Shown: piece after piece, positions 17,496 through 26,849 of the stretch
Layout: each line of letters begins with the position of its first letter
Position numbering within the stretch: position 1 is the stretch's first letter
Notes under the pieces: model-generated
Told to the model about the DNA's origin: nothing
Database searches by the model: none
The model's input: the letters and a program-made list of their open reading frames with translations, nothing else
Translations under genes and position numbers: made by a program
DNA from: Pseudooceanicola nanhaiensis
GTDB lineage: Bacteria; Pseudomonadota; Alphaproteobacteria; Rhodobacterales; Rhodobacteraceae
DNA: 64,000 bases
NCBI RefSeq assembly: GCF_020171315.1
Contig: NZ_JAIUZP010000005.1
Location: 434,001-498,000 of the forward strand
Direction of reading: 5' to 3'

Positions 17496-17628
17496 CCGGA
17501 ATTTTCAAAAATTCCGGTCCGGAAAATTCGAATTTTCCGGGCAGACACGTGGGCAGACACGCGGGCCGGTCACGGGGACCGCCAAAATTCTTCGAAGAAT
17601 TTTGCCAAGAATTTTCGAAAATTCTTGG
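17496..17628. repeat. Cluster of four palindromes with TTCGAA cores
   Basis: Four structures are packed into 133 bp past the dnaE stop. 17496-17517: arms CCGGAATTTT and AAAATTCCGG with a 2-nt loop. 17519-17540: perfect 22-bp palindrome, half CCGGAAAATTC. 17583-17604: perfect 22-bp palindrome, half CAAAATTCTTC. 17605-17628: perfect 24-bp palindrome, half CCAAGAATTTTC. The last three are centred on TTCGAA. Between the second and third is GGGCAGACACG twice (17540-17562). The AT-rich arms stand out from the GC-rich surroundings. They may end transcripts in both directions or bind a protein. Confidence 0.85.
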
Positions 17629-17648
17629 GTGCCCGGAGGGGGCGGCGG

Positions 17649-20600
17649 TTACAGGTCCTCGACCGCCATCACCCCATTCAGGCTCTTGATCGCGCCGCGG
17701 ATCTCGGGCGAGACCGGGAATTGCTGGCCCGCGTCGATCTCCACCTCGCCGGGCAGGCCCGGGTCCATCAGGCAGAAGCGCACCGGGCCGCGCGCCGCGT
17801 TCTTCGCCGCCTCCCGCGCGCCCTCAAGGATGCCCGCGACCGCCGGGATCGCGGCGGCTTCCTCGATATAGACGAGGAGCCCGCCGCCGCCCGCATCGGC
17901 CACCACGTTGTCCACCGGCGCGACGGACCGTGCGAGCAGGCGCAGCTGGTCGCTCTCCATCGTCGCCTCGACCGTCATCACCACCTTGCAGCCGGTCTCG
18001 AGATTGTCGCGCGAGACCTCCAGCACGTCCGAGAACAGCATCGTCTCGAAGGCCCCGGTGGTGTCGGAGAGCTGCACGAAGGCAAAGCGGTTGCCCTTGG
18101 CGGATTTCCGTTCCTGCCGCCCGGCGACGATCCCGGCCATCTTGGCCACATGGGGGCCGTTGTGGGCCTTGGCGATCACGTCGTCGAGGGTCATCACCCC
18201 CGCCCGTTTCAGCGCCGAGGCATAATCGTCGAGCGGGTGGCCCGAGAGGTAGAAGCCGACCGCCTTGAACTCCTCGCCCAGCCGTTCGGCGGGCAGCCAG
18301 TCGTTGCAGGGCGTCAGGCGCGGTTCGGGCAGGTCATCGCCCGCCTCGCCGAAGAGCGACACCTGGTTCGAGGTCTTCTGCTCCCAGATCGCGGCGGAAT
18401 ATTGCACCAGCCCGTCGAGGCTTTCGAAGACGCGGCGGCGGTTGCTGTCGATCTCGTCGAAGGCGCCGGACCGCGCCAGCATCTCCAGCGGCCGCTTACC
18501 GACCTTCTTCAGCTCCACCCGGCGGGCGAAGTCGAAGAGGTTCACGAAGGGCTTGTCGCGGCCATCGACCTTGCGGCCGTCCGTCACCAGCTTCATCGCC
18601 TCAAGACCTACGTTCTTGAGCGCGCCGAGGGCATAGACCAATGCGCCGTCCACCACCTTGAAGGTCGCGTCCGAGCGGTTCACGCAGGGCGGCACCCAGG
18701 GCAGGCCGAGGGCCTTCTTGAGCTCTTCGAAGTAGACGCCCAGCTTGTCGGTGAGATGGATATCGCAGTTCATGACGCCGGCCATGAACTCGACAGGGTG
18801 GTTCGCCTTCAGCCAGGCGGTCTGGTAGGACACCACCGCATAGGCCGCCGCGTGCGACTTGTTGAAGCCGTAGTTGGCGAATTTCTCCAGAAGGTCGAAG
18901 ACCTCCGAGGCCTTCTTGGCGTCCACGCCGTTCTCGCCCGCGCCCTTCTCGAACTTGGGGCGTTCGGCGTCCATAGCCTCCTTGATCTTCTTACCCATGG
19001 CGCGGCGCAGAAGGTCCGCGCCGCCAAGGCTGTAGCCCGCCATGACCTGAGCAATCTGCATCACCTGTTCCTGGTAGACGATGATGCCCTGCGTCTCGGC
19101 GAGGATGTGGTCGATCGTGGGGTGGACCGAGGTGATCTCGCGCTGGCCGTTCTTGACCTCGCAGTAGACCGGGATGTTCTCCATCGGGCCGGGCCGGTAG
19201 AGCGCCACGAGTGCAACGATATCCTCGATACAGGTGGGCTTCATGCGCTTGAGCGCATCCATCATGCCCGAGCTTTCCACCTGGAAGACCGCGACCGTCT
19301 TGGCCTTGGAGTAGAGGTCGTAGGTGCGCGCGTCGTCCAGCGGGATGGCGTTGATCTGGTTCTCGGCCCCCGGTGCGGGCTCGTAAAGCCGGGTGCCGTC
19401 GGCGGCGACATGCAGGTCGCGCCCGCCCCAGTGGATCTGCTGGATCGCGTTCTGGATCACGGTCAGCGTCTTCAGGCCGAGGAAGTCGAACTTCACCAGC
19501 CCGGCCTGTTCCACCCATTTCATGTTGAACTGGGTCGCCGGCATGTCGGAGCGCGGATCCTGGTAGAGCGGCACAAGCCGGTCCAGCGGCCGGTCCCCGA
19601 TCACCACGCCCGCCGCGTGGGTCGAGGCGTTCCGCAGCAGCCCCTCGACCTGCATGCCGTATTTCAGCAGCCGGTCGACGACCTCCTCGTTGCGGGCCTC
19701 GATCCGCAGGCGTTCCTCCTGCTGCAGGGCCTGTTCGATGGAGACGGGCTTCACCCCTTCCACCGGGATCATCTTGGACAGCCGGTCCACCTGGCCATAG
19801 GGCATCTGCAGCACGCGCCCGATGTCGCGCACGGCCGCCTTGGAGAGCAGCGCACCGAAGGTGATGATCTGCCCCACCTTGTCGCGGCCATAGCGTTCCT
19901 GCACGTAGCGGATCACCTCTTCGCGGCGGTCCATGCAGAAGTCGATGTCGAAGTCGGGCATCGACACCCGTTCCGGGTTCAGGAAGCGTTCGAAGAGCAG
20001 CGAGTAGCGCAGCGGATCAAGGTCGGTGATCGTCAGCGCATAGGCGACGAGCGACCCTGCACCCGAGCCCCGGCCCGGCCCGACGGGGATGTCGTGTTCC
20101 TTTGCCCACTTGATGAAGTCCGCAACGATCAGGAAGTAGCCCGGGAAGCCCATCCCCTCGATGATGCCCATCTCGAATTCGAGCCGTTCGTAATATTCCT
20201 CGACCGGCGCGGCATGGGGAATCACGGCGAGACGGGCATCGAGACCCTCCTTCGCCTGACGGCGCAGTTCCTCGACCTCGTCATCGGCAAAGCGCGGCAG
20301 GATCGGCGCGCGCTTGTAGGCCATGAAGGCGCAGCGCTTGGCGATCTCGACGGTGTTCTCGATCGCCTCGGGCAGATCGGCGAAGAGCGTCACCATCTCC
20401 TGCTGCGACTTGAAATAATGCTGCGGCGTCAGGCGGCGGCGCGGATGCGCCTGGTCGACATAGGCGCCCTCGGCGATGCAGATCAGCGCATCGTGGGCCT
20501 CGTACATGTCCGACTTGGGGAAGTAGACGTCGTTCGTGGCAACCAGCGGCAGGTCCATGGCATAGGCCATCTCGACGAAGCCGCGCTCGGTCAGGCGTTC

Positions 20601-21158
20601 GGCCTCGGGCAGGCCGCCCTCGCCGGGGTGACGCTGCAGCTCGACATAGAGCCGATCGGGGTAAATCTCCGACAGCCGGGTCATGAAGGCCTGTGCCTCG
20701 GGCCGGTGCCCGCTGCGCAGAAGCTGCCCCACGGGGCCGTTCGGCCCGCCCGAAAGGCAGATCAGCCCCTCCGAGAATTCCTGCAGTTGCGCCAGCGAAA
20801 CCTGCGGCAGCGCGCCGCCCGCGTCGACGTAAAGGCAGGAGGAGAGCCTCATCAGGTTCTCGTAACCCGCCTCGCTCTGGGCCAGCAGCACGACGCCTGC
20901 GGGCAGCTTGGGCTTCTCGCCCGGCTGGGTTTCCAGATAGGTCACATCCACCTGGCAGCCGATGATCGGCTGCACCCCGGCGCCCGAGGCGTAGACGGAG
21001 AATTCCAGCGCCGCGTACATGTTGTTGGTGTCCGTCACGGCGACGGCCGGCATATCCATTTTGTCGCAAAGTGCCGGCAGCTTTTTCAGCCGCAGGGCGC
21101 CTTCGAGTAACGAATATTCGGTATGGGTGCGGAGGTGGATGAATCGCGGTTCGCTCAT
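17649..21158 (-). CDS. dnaE: DNA polymerase III subunit alpha
   Basis: 1169 residues, the replicative polymerase catalytic subunit. An N-terminal PHP domain begins FIHLRTHTEYSLLEGALRLK. The catalytic aspartates are in MPDFDIDFCMDRREEVI near residue 400, and the palm/fingers region has GPGRGSGAGSLVAYAL and FNKSHAAAYAVVSYQTAWLK. A C-terminal OB-fold domain (MAGIVAGRQERKSAKGNRFA) precedes the tail. Length and order match DnaE1 of proteobacteria. Transcribed alone; a small lipoprotein gene diverges from its start, and the palindrome cluster follows its stop. Confidence 0.97.
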   Translation of the reverse strand: MSEPRFIHLRTHTEYSLLEGALRLKKLPALCDKMDMPAVAVTDTNNMYAALEFSVYASGAGVQPIIGCQVDVTYLETQPGEKPKLPAGVVLLAQSEAGYENLMRLSSCLYVDAGGALPQVSLAQLQEFSEGLICLSGGPNGPVGQLLRSGHRPEAQAFMTRLSEIYPDRLYVELQRHPGEGGLPEAERLTERGFVEMAYAMDLPLVATNDVYFPKSDMYEAHDALICIAEGAYVDQAHPRRRLTPQHYFKSQQEMVTLFADLPEAIENTVEIAKRCAFMAYKRAPILPRFADDEVEELRRQAKEGLDARLAVIPHAAPVEEYYERLEFEMGIIEGMGFPGYFLIVADFIKWAKEHDIPVGPGRGSGAGSLVAYALTITDLDPLRYSLLFERFLNPERVSMPDFDIDFCMDRREEVIRYVQERYGRDKVGQIITFGALLSKAAVRDIGRVLQMPYGQVDRLSKMIPVEGVKPVSIEQALQQEERLRIEARNEEVVDRLLKYGMQVEGLLRNASTHAAGVVIGDRPLDRLVPLYQDPRSDMPATQFNMKWVEQAGLVKFDFLGLKTLTVIQNAIQQIHWGGRDLHVAADGTRLYEPAPGAENQINAIPLDDARTYDLYSKAKTVAVFQVESSGMMDALKRMKPTCIEDIVALVALYRPGPMENIPVYCEVKNGQREITSVHPTIDHILAETQGIIVYQEQVMQIAQVMAGYSLGGADLLRRAMGKKIKEAMDAERPKFEKGAGENGVDAKKASEVFDLLEKFANYGFNKSHAAAYAVVSYQTAWLKANHPVEFMAGVMNCDIHLTDKLGVYFEELKKALGLPWVPPCVNRSDATFKVVDGALVYALGALKNVGLEAMKLVTDGRKVDGRDKPFVNLFDFARRVELKKVGKRPLEMLARSGAFDEIDSNRRRVFESLDGLVQYSAAIWEQKTSNQVSLFGEAGDDLPEPRLTPCNDWLPAERLGEEFKAVGFYLSGHPLDDYASALKRAGVMTLDDVIAKAHNGPHVAKMAGIVAGRQERKSAKGNRFAFVQLSDTTGAFETMLFSDVLEVSRDNLETGCKVVMTVEATMESDQLRLLARSVAPVDNVVADAGGGGLLVYIEEAAAIPAVAGILEGAREAAKNAARGPVRFCLMDPGLPGEVEIDAGQQFPVSPEIRGAIKSLNGVMAVEDL

Positions 21159-21285
21159 GTGCGTCAGCGTATCCTCGCCAGTCGGCGGGGAAAAGGTCGT
21201 ATCACGGCTCTGCGATCTGGACGCAGGCCCCTGCTACGGGGTATCAGAAAGTCTAAGGGACAGTGAAAAACAAAGGCCTGAACTG

Positions 21286-21438
21286 ATGAAACGAGCACTC
21301 TTCGCGGTCATTTCGACCTTCCTCATTGCTGGCTGCATGGACAGCGGCCAGCCGCAATCCGCACCTCAGCCCGATCCCAAGGACGTGCCGACGGGGCGGA
21401 TCAACAAGGTCCACGTTGCCATGATTTACGCCAACTGA
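21286..21438 (+). CDS. Small lipoprotein
   Basis: 50 residues. MKRALFAVISTFLIAGC is a lipoprotein signal with the modified Cys at 17; the mature peptide is only 34 residues, Pro/Gln-rich at first, then GRINKVHVAMIYAN. AAAGG lies 9 bases upstream, and a strong terminator follows the stop by 8 bp. These make a small gene convincing despite its length. Function unknown; it probably resembles the small membrane-anchored lipoproteins common in this group. Confidence 0.7.
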   Translation: MKRALFAVISTFLIAGCMDSGQPQSAPQPDPKDVPTGRINKVHVAMIYAN

Positions 21439-21445
21439 TGGCGTG

Positions 21446-21469
21446 GCGCGCCTGACCGGCGCGCTTTTT
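21446..21469 (+). terminator. Terminator of the small lipoprotein gene
   Basis: GCGCGCC (21446-21452), loop TGACC, GGCGCGC (21458-21464), TTTTT. Confidence 0.9.
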
Positions 21470-21498
21470 CGGCATCTGGTGCAGGTCGCCCTGCGGCC

Positions 21499-21717
21499 TC
21501 ACCAATGTGGCGGCTTCTCGTCACCCATGTAGATGGACCCGGGTGCGGCGGCTTCGCGCTCGGCTTCGCGTTCCATCAGGATCTGGACGCGGCGTGTCAG
21601 CATCGCGATTTCAGTCTCCTGCCGGGCGATAACGTCCGACAGTTCCTCGACCGTGCGCGTCAGATGCGCGAGGTGTTCTTCCAGTGCATGCGGCAACTGG
21701 GTGTGCTTCTGTGTCAT
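21499..21717 (-). CDS. slyX: SlyX family protein
   Basis: 72 residues. A coiled-coil heptad region (HLTRTVEELSDVIARQETE then IAMLTRRVQILMEREA) is followed by the PPHW C-terminal signature (GDEKPPHW) typical of SlyX. The role of SlyX is not established. Monocistronic, facing the lipoprotein terminator. Confidence 0.88.
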   Translation of the reverse strand: MTQKHTQLPHALEEHLAHLTRTVEELSDVIARQETEIAMLTRRVQILMEREAEREAAAPGSIYMGDEKPPHW

Positions 21718-21867
21718 CTCGGATCCCCCTGATCCAGCCGGTGTCGAGCCTAACGGGTTTCCGCAGGAAACATAATCCGCTGTTTCGGTGGCTGACGCAA
21801 TGTCGCGACCGGCGCTCTCTTATCCGTCCGGGGCCGAACTTCATAGGCCCAGCCTGTCATGGCCCAC

Positions 21868-21912
21868 TCTGCAAAGGTCCTGTCTACAAAGGTCCTGTCT
21901 GCAAAGGGCTGC
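21868..21912 (+). repeat. Three tandem 15-bp repeats upstream of hisS
   Basis: TCTGCAAAGGTCCTG (21868-21882), TCTACAAAGGTCCTG (21883-21897) and a diverged TCTGCAAAGGGCTGC (21898-21912). They end just before the candidate hisS promoter. The CAAAGGG of the last unit can also pair with CCCTTTG at 21919-21925. Confidence 0.75.
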
Positions 21913-21914
21913 GC

Positions 21915-21943
21915 TTGCCCCTTTGTGGCCCTTGGGCTAGACC
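21915..21943 (+). promoter_or_regulatory. Candidate sigma-70 promoter for hisS-hisZ-hisG
   Basis: TTGCCC (21915-21920), a 17-bp spacer, then TAGACC (21938-21943), 31 bp before the hisS ATG. Both boxes are partial matches. Confidence 0.45.
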
Positions 21944-21974
21944 GCGCGGCGAGACAGGCTGAGAGGACCACCCG

Positions 21975-23474
21975 ATGGCCAAGGTGAAGAAGACCCCCCG
22001 CCCCAAGGCAGAGACGCCCAAGGGCTTCCGCGACTATTTCGGCACCGAGGTGACCGAACGCAGCCATATGCTGAGCCAGATCGCACGGGTCTACCATCGC
22101 TACGGCTTCGAGGCGCTGGAAAGCAGCGCGGTGGAGACCGTCGAGGCGCTGGGCAAGTTCCTGCCCGATGTGGACCGCCCGAACGAGGGCGTCTTTGCCT
22201 GGCAGGAGGACGCCGAGGGCGACAAGCCCGGCGACTGGCTGGCCCTGCGCTATGACCTGACCGCGCCGCTGGCCCGTGTTTACGCCCAGCACCGCAACGA
22301 TCTGCCCACGCCCTACCGGCGCTATGCCATGGGCCCCGTCTGGCGCAACGAGAAGCCCGGCCCGGGCCGCTTCCGGCAGTTCTACCAATGCGACGCGGAC
22401 ACCGTGGGGACCTCCTCCATGGCCGCGGATGCCGAGATCTGCGCCATGCTGGCCGATTGCCTTGAAGAGGTCGGCATCCCGCGCGGCGACTACGCGGTGC
22501 GCGTGAACAACCGCAAGGTTCTGAACGGCGTTCTGGAAACCATGGGCTTGTCCGACGAGGGCGGCGCGGATCGTGATGCCGTGCTGCGGACCATCGACAA
22601 GTTCGACAAGGTCGGTGCCGATGGCGTGCGCGACCTGCTGACCAAGGGCCGCCTCGATGCGTCGGGCGCCTTCATCGACGGCGTCGGCCTCTCGGCTGAT
22701 CAAGCCGAACCGGTGATCGCCTTCCTGACCTCCAAGGCTGACGATCCGGCCCGGACGCTGGCCAACCTGCGCGCCGCCGTGGGCGGCTCTGCCGTGGGGG
22801 CCGAGGGCGTGGAAGAGCTGGAAACCATCGCGGCGCTGCTGGACGGGCAGGGCTATGACACCGGGCGGATCGACATCGACCCCTCCGTCGTGCGCGGCCT
22901 CGGCTATTACACCGGCCCCGTCTTCGAGGCGGAGCTGACCTTCGAGATCCTCGACGAGAAGGGCCGCAAGCGGCAGTTCGGCTCGGTCTCGGGCGGGGGG
23001 CGTTATGATGGCCTCGTGAAGCGCTTCACCGGGCAGGAAGTGCCGGCCGTCGGTGTCTCCATCGGGGTCGACCGGCTTCTGGCCGCGCTCCATGCCAAGG
23101 GCCGCATCGGTGGCAAGGAAGCTGGCCCCATCGTGGTGACCGTGATGGACCGCGACCGGATGGCCGACTACATGGCCATCGTGGCCGAACTGCGCAACGC
23201 GGGCCTGCGGGCCGAGGTCTACCTCGGCAATCCCAAGAACTTCGGCAACCAGCTGAAATACGCGGACAAGCGTCAGAGCCCCGCCGCCGTCATCGAAGGC
23301 GCGGACGAGAAGGCGCGCGGCGTGGTGCAGGTCAAGGACCTGATCCTCGGCGCCAAGATCGCCGAGAACGCGACGCTGGAAGAATGGAAGGAACGCCCCA
23401 GCCAGTACGAGGTGCCTCGTGCAGAGTTGGTGGCCAAGCTGCGCGAGATCCTCGCCGAGAACGGGCTGGGCTGA
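21975..23474 (+). CDS. hisS: Histidyl-tRNA synthetase
   Basis: 499 residues, a class II synthetase charging tRNA-His. Features: [10 protein letters not shown] near the N-terminus, motif 2 around [20 protein letters not shown] with YQCDADTVG, the histidine-specific region [14 protein letters not shown], motif 3 [14 protein letters not shown], and a C-terminal anticodon-binding domain ending near EILAENGLG. It carries an internal segment of about 100 residues typical of the alphaproteobacterial type. It is the first gene of a hisS-hisZ-hisG operon, with 3 bp to hisZ. AGAGGA lies 10 bases before the ATG. Confidence 0.96.
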   Translation: MAKVKKTPRPKAETPKGFRDYFGTEVTERSHMLSQIARVYHRYGFEALESSAVETVEALGKFLPDVDRPNEGVFAWQEDAEGDKPGDWLALRYDLTAPLARVYAQHRNDLPTPYRRYAMGPVWRNEKPGPGRFRQFYQCDADTVGTSSMAADAEICAMLADCLEEVGIPRGDYAVRVNNRKVLNGVLETMGLSDEGGADRDAVLRTIDKFDKVGADGVRDLLTKGRLDASGAFIDGVGLSADQAEPVIAFLTSKADDPARTLANLRAAVGGSAVGAEGVEELETIAALLDGQGYDTGRIDIDPSVVRGLGYYTGPVFEAELTFEILDEKGRKRQFGSVSGGGRYDGLVKRFTGQEVPAVGVSIGVDRLLAALHAKGRIGGKEAGPIVVTVMDRDRMADYMAIVAELRNAGLRAEVYLGNPKNFGNQLKYADKRQSPAAVIEGADEKARGVVQVKDLILGAKIAENATLEEWKERPSQYEVPRAELVAKLREILAENGLG

Positions 23475-23477
23475 GCC

Positions 23478-24575
23478 ATGAGCATCGTGAACGACCGCGC
23501 CCCCTACCGGGCCGAGGCCGCGCGTCTGCGGGCCTTCTTCGAGGCGCAGGGCGCCGTCCCGGTGGAGCCTGCGATCCTGCAGCCCGCCGAGGTCATGCTC
23601 GACCTCTATGGCGAGGACATCCGCGCCCGCGCTTATGTCACCTCCGATCCGCTGCGGGGCGAGCAGATGCTGCGCCCCGACTTCACCGTGCCGGTGGTGC
23701 AGATGCACATGGCGCAGGGCGCCGAGCCCGCGCGCTATACCTACGCCGGCGAGGTCTTCCGCCGTCAGGAAGAAGACCCCTCCCGCCCCAGCGAATATTC
23801 GCAGGTGGGCTACGAGGTCTTCGACGGCTCCGACCCGGCCGCCGCCGATGCCGAGGTCTATGCCCTGATCGAAAGCGTGGTGCGTCCGCTGGGGCTGAAG
23901 GCCTCGACCGGGGACATGGGCATCCTTGCCGCGACGGTGTCGGGCCTCGACACGACGGAGCGGCGCAAGCGCGCCTTGCTGCGCCACATCTGGCGGCCGC
24001 GCCGCTTCCGGGCGCTGATCGACAAGTTCTCGGGCAAGGAGCCGATGGCGCAGACCCGTCGTGAGCTGCTGGCCTCGGCCGATCCCTTCGCCGGGGTGAA
24101 GGTCGATACCGGGCTGCGCAGCCGGGCGGAAGTGGCCGAACGGCTCGACGCGCTGCGCGAAGAGGCGGCCGCCGCGCCGCTCAGCCGCGAGCAGGTCGAG
24201 CTGATCGAGGCCGTGCTGAACGTCCGCGAGAAACTGCCCTTCGCGCTGGAGAACCTGCGCGACATCGCCGTGGACCTGCCCGCGCTTCTGCCGGCGGTGG
24301 ATCGGGTCGCGGCCCGTTGCGCCGCGCTGGAGGCCCGTGGCGTGGACGTGGCGAACCTCGACTTCGAGGTCGCCCATGGCCGTGCGCAGATGGAATATTA
24401 CGATGGCTTCGTCTTCAGCTTTGCCGTGGAGGGCCGGCCCGACCTGTCGCCCGTGGCCGTGGGCGGGCGCTACGACGCGCTGACCCGTGTGCTGGGCGGT
24501 GGCATCGAAATCCCGGCGGTCGGCGGCGTGATCCGCCCCGGCCTGATGCTGGACCTGATGGAGGGCCGGGCATGA
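23478..24575 (+). CDS. hisZ: ATP phosphoribosyltransferase regulatory subunit
   Basis: 365 residues, a catalytically inactive HisRS paralogue that combines with short HisG to form active, histidine-inhibited ATP-PRTase. It retains the class II fold (LRPDFTVPVVQMHMA, YTYAGEVFRRQ, YEVFDGSDPAAADAEVYALI, VAVGGRYDALTRVLGGG) but lacks the anticodon domain. It overlaps hisG by 4 bp (ATGA), ensuring matched synthesis of the two subunits. Confidence 0.94.
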   Translation: MSIVNDRAPYRAEAARLRAFFEAQGAVPVEPAILQPAEVMLDLYGEDIRARAYVTSDPLRGEQMLRPDFTVPVVQMHMAQGAEPARYTYAGEVFRRQEEDPSRPSEYSQVGYEVFDGSDPAAADAEVYALIESVVRPLGLKASTGDMGILAATVSGLDTTERRKRALLRHIWRPRRFRALIDKFSGKEPMAQTRRELLASADPFAGVKVDTGLRSRAEVAERLDALREEAAAAPLSREQVELIEAVLNVREKLPFALENLRDIAVDLPALLPAVDRVAARCAALEARGVDVANLDFEVAHGRAQMEYYDGFVFSFAVEGRPDLSPVAVGGRYDALTRVLGGGIEIPAVGGVIRPGLMLDLMEGRA

Positions 24576-25267
24576 CCCTGAAGCTTGGCGTGCCGTCCAA
24601 GGGGCGGCTGATGGAAAAGACCTTCGACTGGTTCGGCGCGCGGGGCGTGACCTTGTCGCGCGCCGGATCGGACCGCGAATATGCGGGCCGCGTCGAAGGC
24701 GCCGACGGGGTGGAACTGGTGCTGCTCTCGGCGGGGGAAATCCCGCGCGAGCTGGCGGCCGGGCGCATCCACCTCGGCGTGACGGGCACCGATCTGGTGC
24801 ACGAGAAGCTGGCCCAGTGGGACCAGCAGGTCGAGGAGCTGGCCGAGCTCGGCTTCGGGCAGGCGGACCTGATCATCGCGGTGCCGCAGTGCTGGGTCGA
24901 CGTGGACACGCTCGACGATCTGGATGCGGCGGCGGCGGCCTTCCGGCGCAAGCACGGCTTCCGGATGCGGATCGCGACCAAGTACCATCGCCTCGTCCGG
25001 GACTTCTTCCGCGATCAGGGCGTGGCCGACTACCAGCTGGTCGACAGTCAGGGCGCGACCGAGGGCACGGTGAAGAACGAGACCGCCGAGGCGATCGCGG
25101 ACATCACCTCCACCGGCGAGACGCTGCGGGCGAACCACCTGAAGATCCTCGACGACGGGCTGATCCTGCGCTCGCAGGCGACGCTGTTCCGGGCCCGCAA
25201 GGCGCCGATGGACGATGCGGACCGCGCGGCGATGGCGGCCTTGGCGGCGAAGCTGGGCGTGGATTGA
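24572..25267 (+). CDS. hisG: ATP phosphoribosyltransferase catalytic subunit, short form
   Basis: 231 residues, the short HisG that lacks the C-terminal regulatory domain and needs HisZ. It catalyses the first step of histidine synthesis, joining ATP and PRPP. The N-terminus LKLGVPSKGRLMEKTFDWF, GRIHLGVTGTDLVHEKL and the PRPP-binding ADITSTGETLRANHLKILDD are visible. The start is fixed by the ATGA overlap with hisZ. A terminator follows 24 bp after the stop. Confidence 0.96.
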   Translation: MTLKLGVPSKGRLMEKTFDWFGARGVTLSRAGSDREYAGRVEGADGVELVLLSAGEIPRELAAGRIHLGVTGTDLVHEKLAQWDQQVEELAELGFGQADLIIAVPQCWVDVDTLDDLDAAAAAFRRKHGFRMRIATKYHRLVRDFFRDQGVADYQLVDSQGATEGTVKNETAEAIADITSTGETLRANHLKILDDGLILRSQATLFRARKAPMDDADRAAMAALAAKLGVD

Positions 25268-25290
25268 ACGGCCCTGGGTGGCGCGGGACG

Positions 25291-25317
25291 AAAGGCGGCT
25301 TCGGCCGCCTTTTTCTT
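25291..25317 (+). terminator. hisG operon terminator
   Basis: AAAGGCGGC (25291-25299), TTCG tetraloop, GCCGCCTTT (25304-25312), then further T residues. Confidence 0.92.
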
Positions 25318-25760
25318 TTGGGGCAGGGCCTTCTCGTTGGGGCAAGGCTCAGGCCGCGACTATCGCCATGGCCGGTCGAACCGCTCTGTCGGGAGCGCCG
25401 CCTCCGGGTTCAAGTCCCTGCGCCGTCGAATTTCTTCGTTTCTGCGGCGATGACACCACCCGCGCGGGACAAGGTCGCAGGCCGCCGCGCATCGCAGGCA
25501 GGCCCCCACGCGGCGGCGATTTGGTGAGGCTGGGTGGTCGCTTTCGAGAGAGGGGCGAGCTTGGCTGCCATAAAGTGGTGGCCAGCGAGGTCAGGTTCGC
25601 CCCCGCGCGCGCCGTCGATGCGCGGCTCCGTGCTTGCGGCGGGCAAGTGAGGGGCGGGCGGTTGCCCGGGGCGTGGTCCTAGCGGCCGGGCATGATGCTG
25701 CATGCGCAGGAAATCATGCCTGGCCGTGCAGCGTCTCTGCCGGTCGGCCTCCGGCCCTCC
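25318..25760. other. Non-coding stretch between hisG and the Hint gene
   Basis: About 440 bases with no supportable gene. A GGGTTCAAGTCCC motif at about 25408-25420 looks like a tRNA T-arm but no cloverleaf can be built around it. A nested inverted repeat is present at 25689-25720. Confidence 0.5.
25689..25720. repeat. Nested inverted repeat after the Hint gene
   Basis: GGCATGAT (25689-25696) pairs with ATCATGCC (25713-25720), and the interior CTGC...GCAG can also pair. It is 41 bp beyond the Hint-gene stop on that gene's strand, so it may end that transcript, though no U-tract follows. Confidence 0.55.
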
Positions 25761-26849
25761 TCAGGCCGCCTTGTGCCGCATGATCGCCGCCTCGGGATGG
25801 CTCAGCAGGCGGCGGGCGTAGTGGCCATAGGAGGCCGGGTCGCGGGTCACCTGCGGGAAGACCTCCTGCAGCCGCGCACGGTCCTGCGCGCCCAGAAGCG
25901 ACAGGTCCGCGCTGCCCGGGTGGAAGCTCTCGGCCTCGGTGCCGTTGGCAAAGAGGATCTGGTGGCTGTCCAGCATCAGGTGAATGTAGGTCACCTCGGC
26001 CATCTCCAGATCACGGCGCACGGACCGCCCGTCGACCAGATCGCGCGCGGCGACAAGCACTTCCTCGGTGTTGAAGAGCCGCTGCGCCACGGGGCCGCGC
26101 ACCAGCATCCGGTGCCCGGGAGAGACGATCAACTCGCCCTCGGGGCGGTTCAGCCCGAAGGCGCCCGCGCGAATGCGGATCGGGCGCAGCTCCGGCATGG
26201 CCATCAGGCGCGCGCCCGACATGTGGCGGCGCCCAATCCAGCGGATCGGGGCGGCCCCGGCGTCCTTGGTCAGGACCAGTTCCCCCGGGCGGAGCGTCTC
26301 GACGGGGCGCGGGCCCTGCGGGGTGCGAATGCGGGTGCCGGGGGCAAAGCAGATCACACCTGCGCCCGGGGCATCCGGCGCGCGCCGCGCCCGGTCGAGG
26401 CCGGGGGAGCGGCTGCGCTCTAGGCTGCACCGCACGATCCACAGGTCGCGGTTGGCGGGCGGGATCTGGTCGACGAACATCAGCAGGGGCTGCAGACTCG
26501 GGCCGAGGTCGATCAGCGTGACACGGTAGGCGTGCCGCCCGTCGGTGACGTCGAAGCCGCTGTCGGCAAAGGGCGTGTCGTCCTCTGCCGGGTCGGGCTG
26601 CGCGTCCTGCCCCGCAAGGGCTCGCCCCACGAGACGGCGCACCACCGGGGCTGCCCGGCGATGCAGGGCGATCTGCTCATCCGTCCGCTCCAGCCGCAAG
26701 ACCGCACCGGGACCGTCGACGCGCAACGGCTCTCCGTGCCAACGCCAGACCGTGCCCGGCGTAAGGGCGGAAACCGTGGCACCGGCGATGCCATCCACTT
26801 CTGTCTGCGACCAGGAAATGACGAACGTGCCACGAATGCACGTTCTCAT
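25761..26849 (-). CDS. Hint-domain protein
   Basis: 362 residues. The Hint (hedgehog/intein) module begins at VICFAPGTRIRTPQGPRPVE and runs through GELVLTKDAGAAPIRWIGRR, LIVSPGHRMLV and VTYIHLMLDSHQILFANGTE. The nucleophilic Cys, and the His in SPGHRML that resembles the block B/F position, are retained. About 165 residues precede it, of unknown fold, with no clear signal peptide. Rhodobacterales carry many such Hint_2 proteins, often linked to secreted RTX-type proteins; self-cleavage has not been shown for most. Transcribed alone. ATG at 26849 is the first in frame; a later start is possible. Confidence 0.82.
   Translation of the reverse strand: MRTCIRGTFVISWSQTEVDGIAGATVSALTPGTVWRWHGEPLRVDGPGAVLRLERTDEQIALHRRAAPVVRRLVGRALAGQDAQPDPAEDDTPFADSGFDVTDGRHAYRVTLIDLGPSLQPLLMFVDQIPPANRDLWIVRCSLERSRSPGLDRARRAPDAPGAGVICFAPGTRIRTPQGPRPVETLRPGELVLTKDAGAAPIRWIGRRHMSGARLMAMPELRPIRIRAGAFGLNRPEGELIVSPGHRMLVRGPVAQRLFNTEEVLVAARDLVDGRSVRRDLEMAEVTYIHLMLDSHQILFANGTEAESFHPGSADLSLLGAQDRARLQEVFPQVTRDPASYGHYARRLLSHPEAAIMRHKAA

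Noticed and set aside
25380-25430. Possible tRNA gene around GGGTTCAAGTCCC
   Set aside because: Only a T-arm-like sequence with a mismatch in its stem; no matching acceptor, D-arm or anticodon arm can be built upstream.
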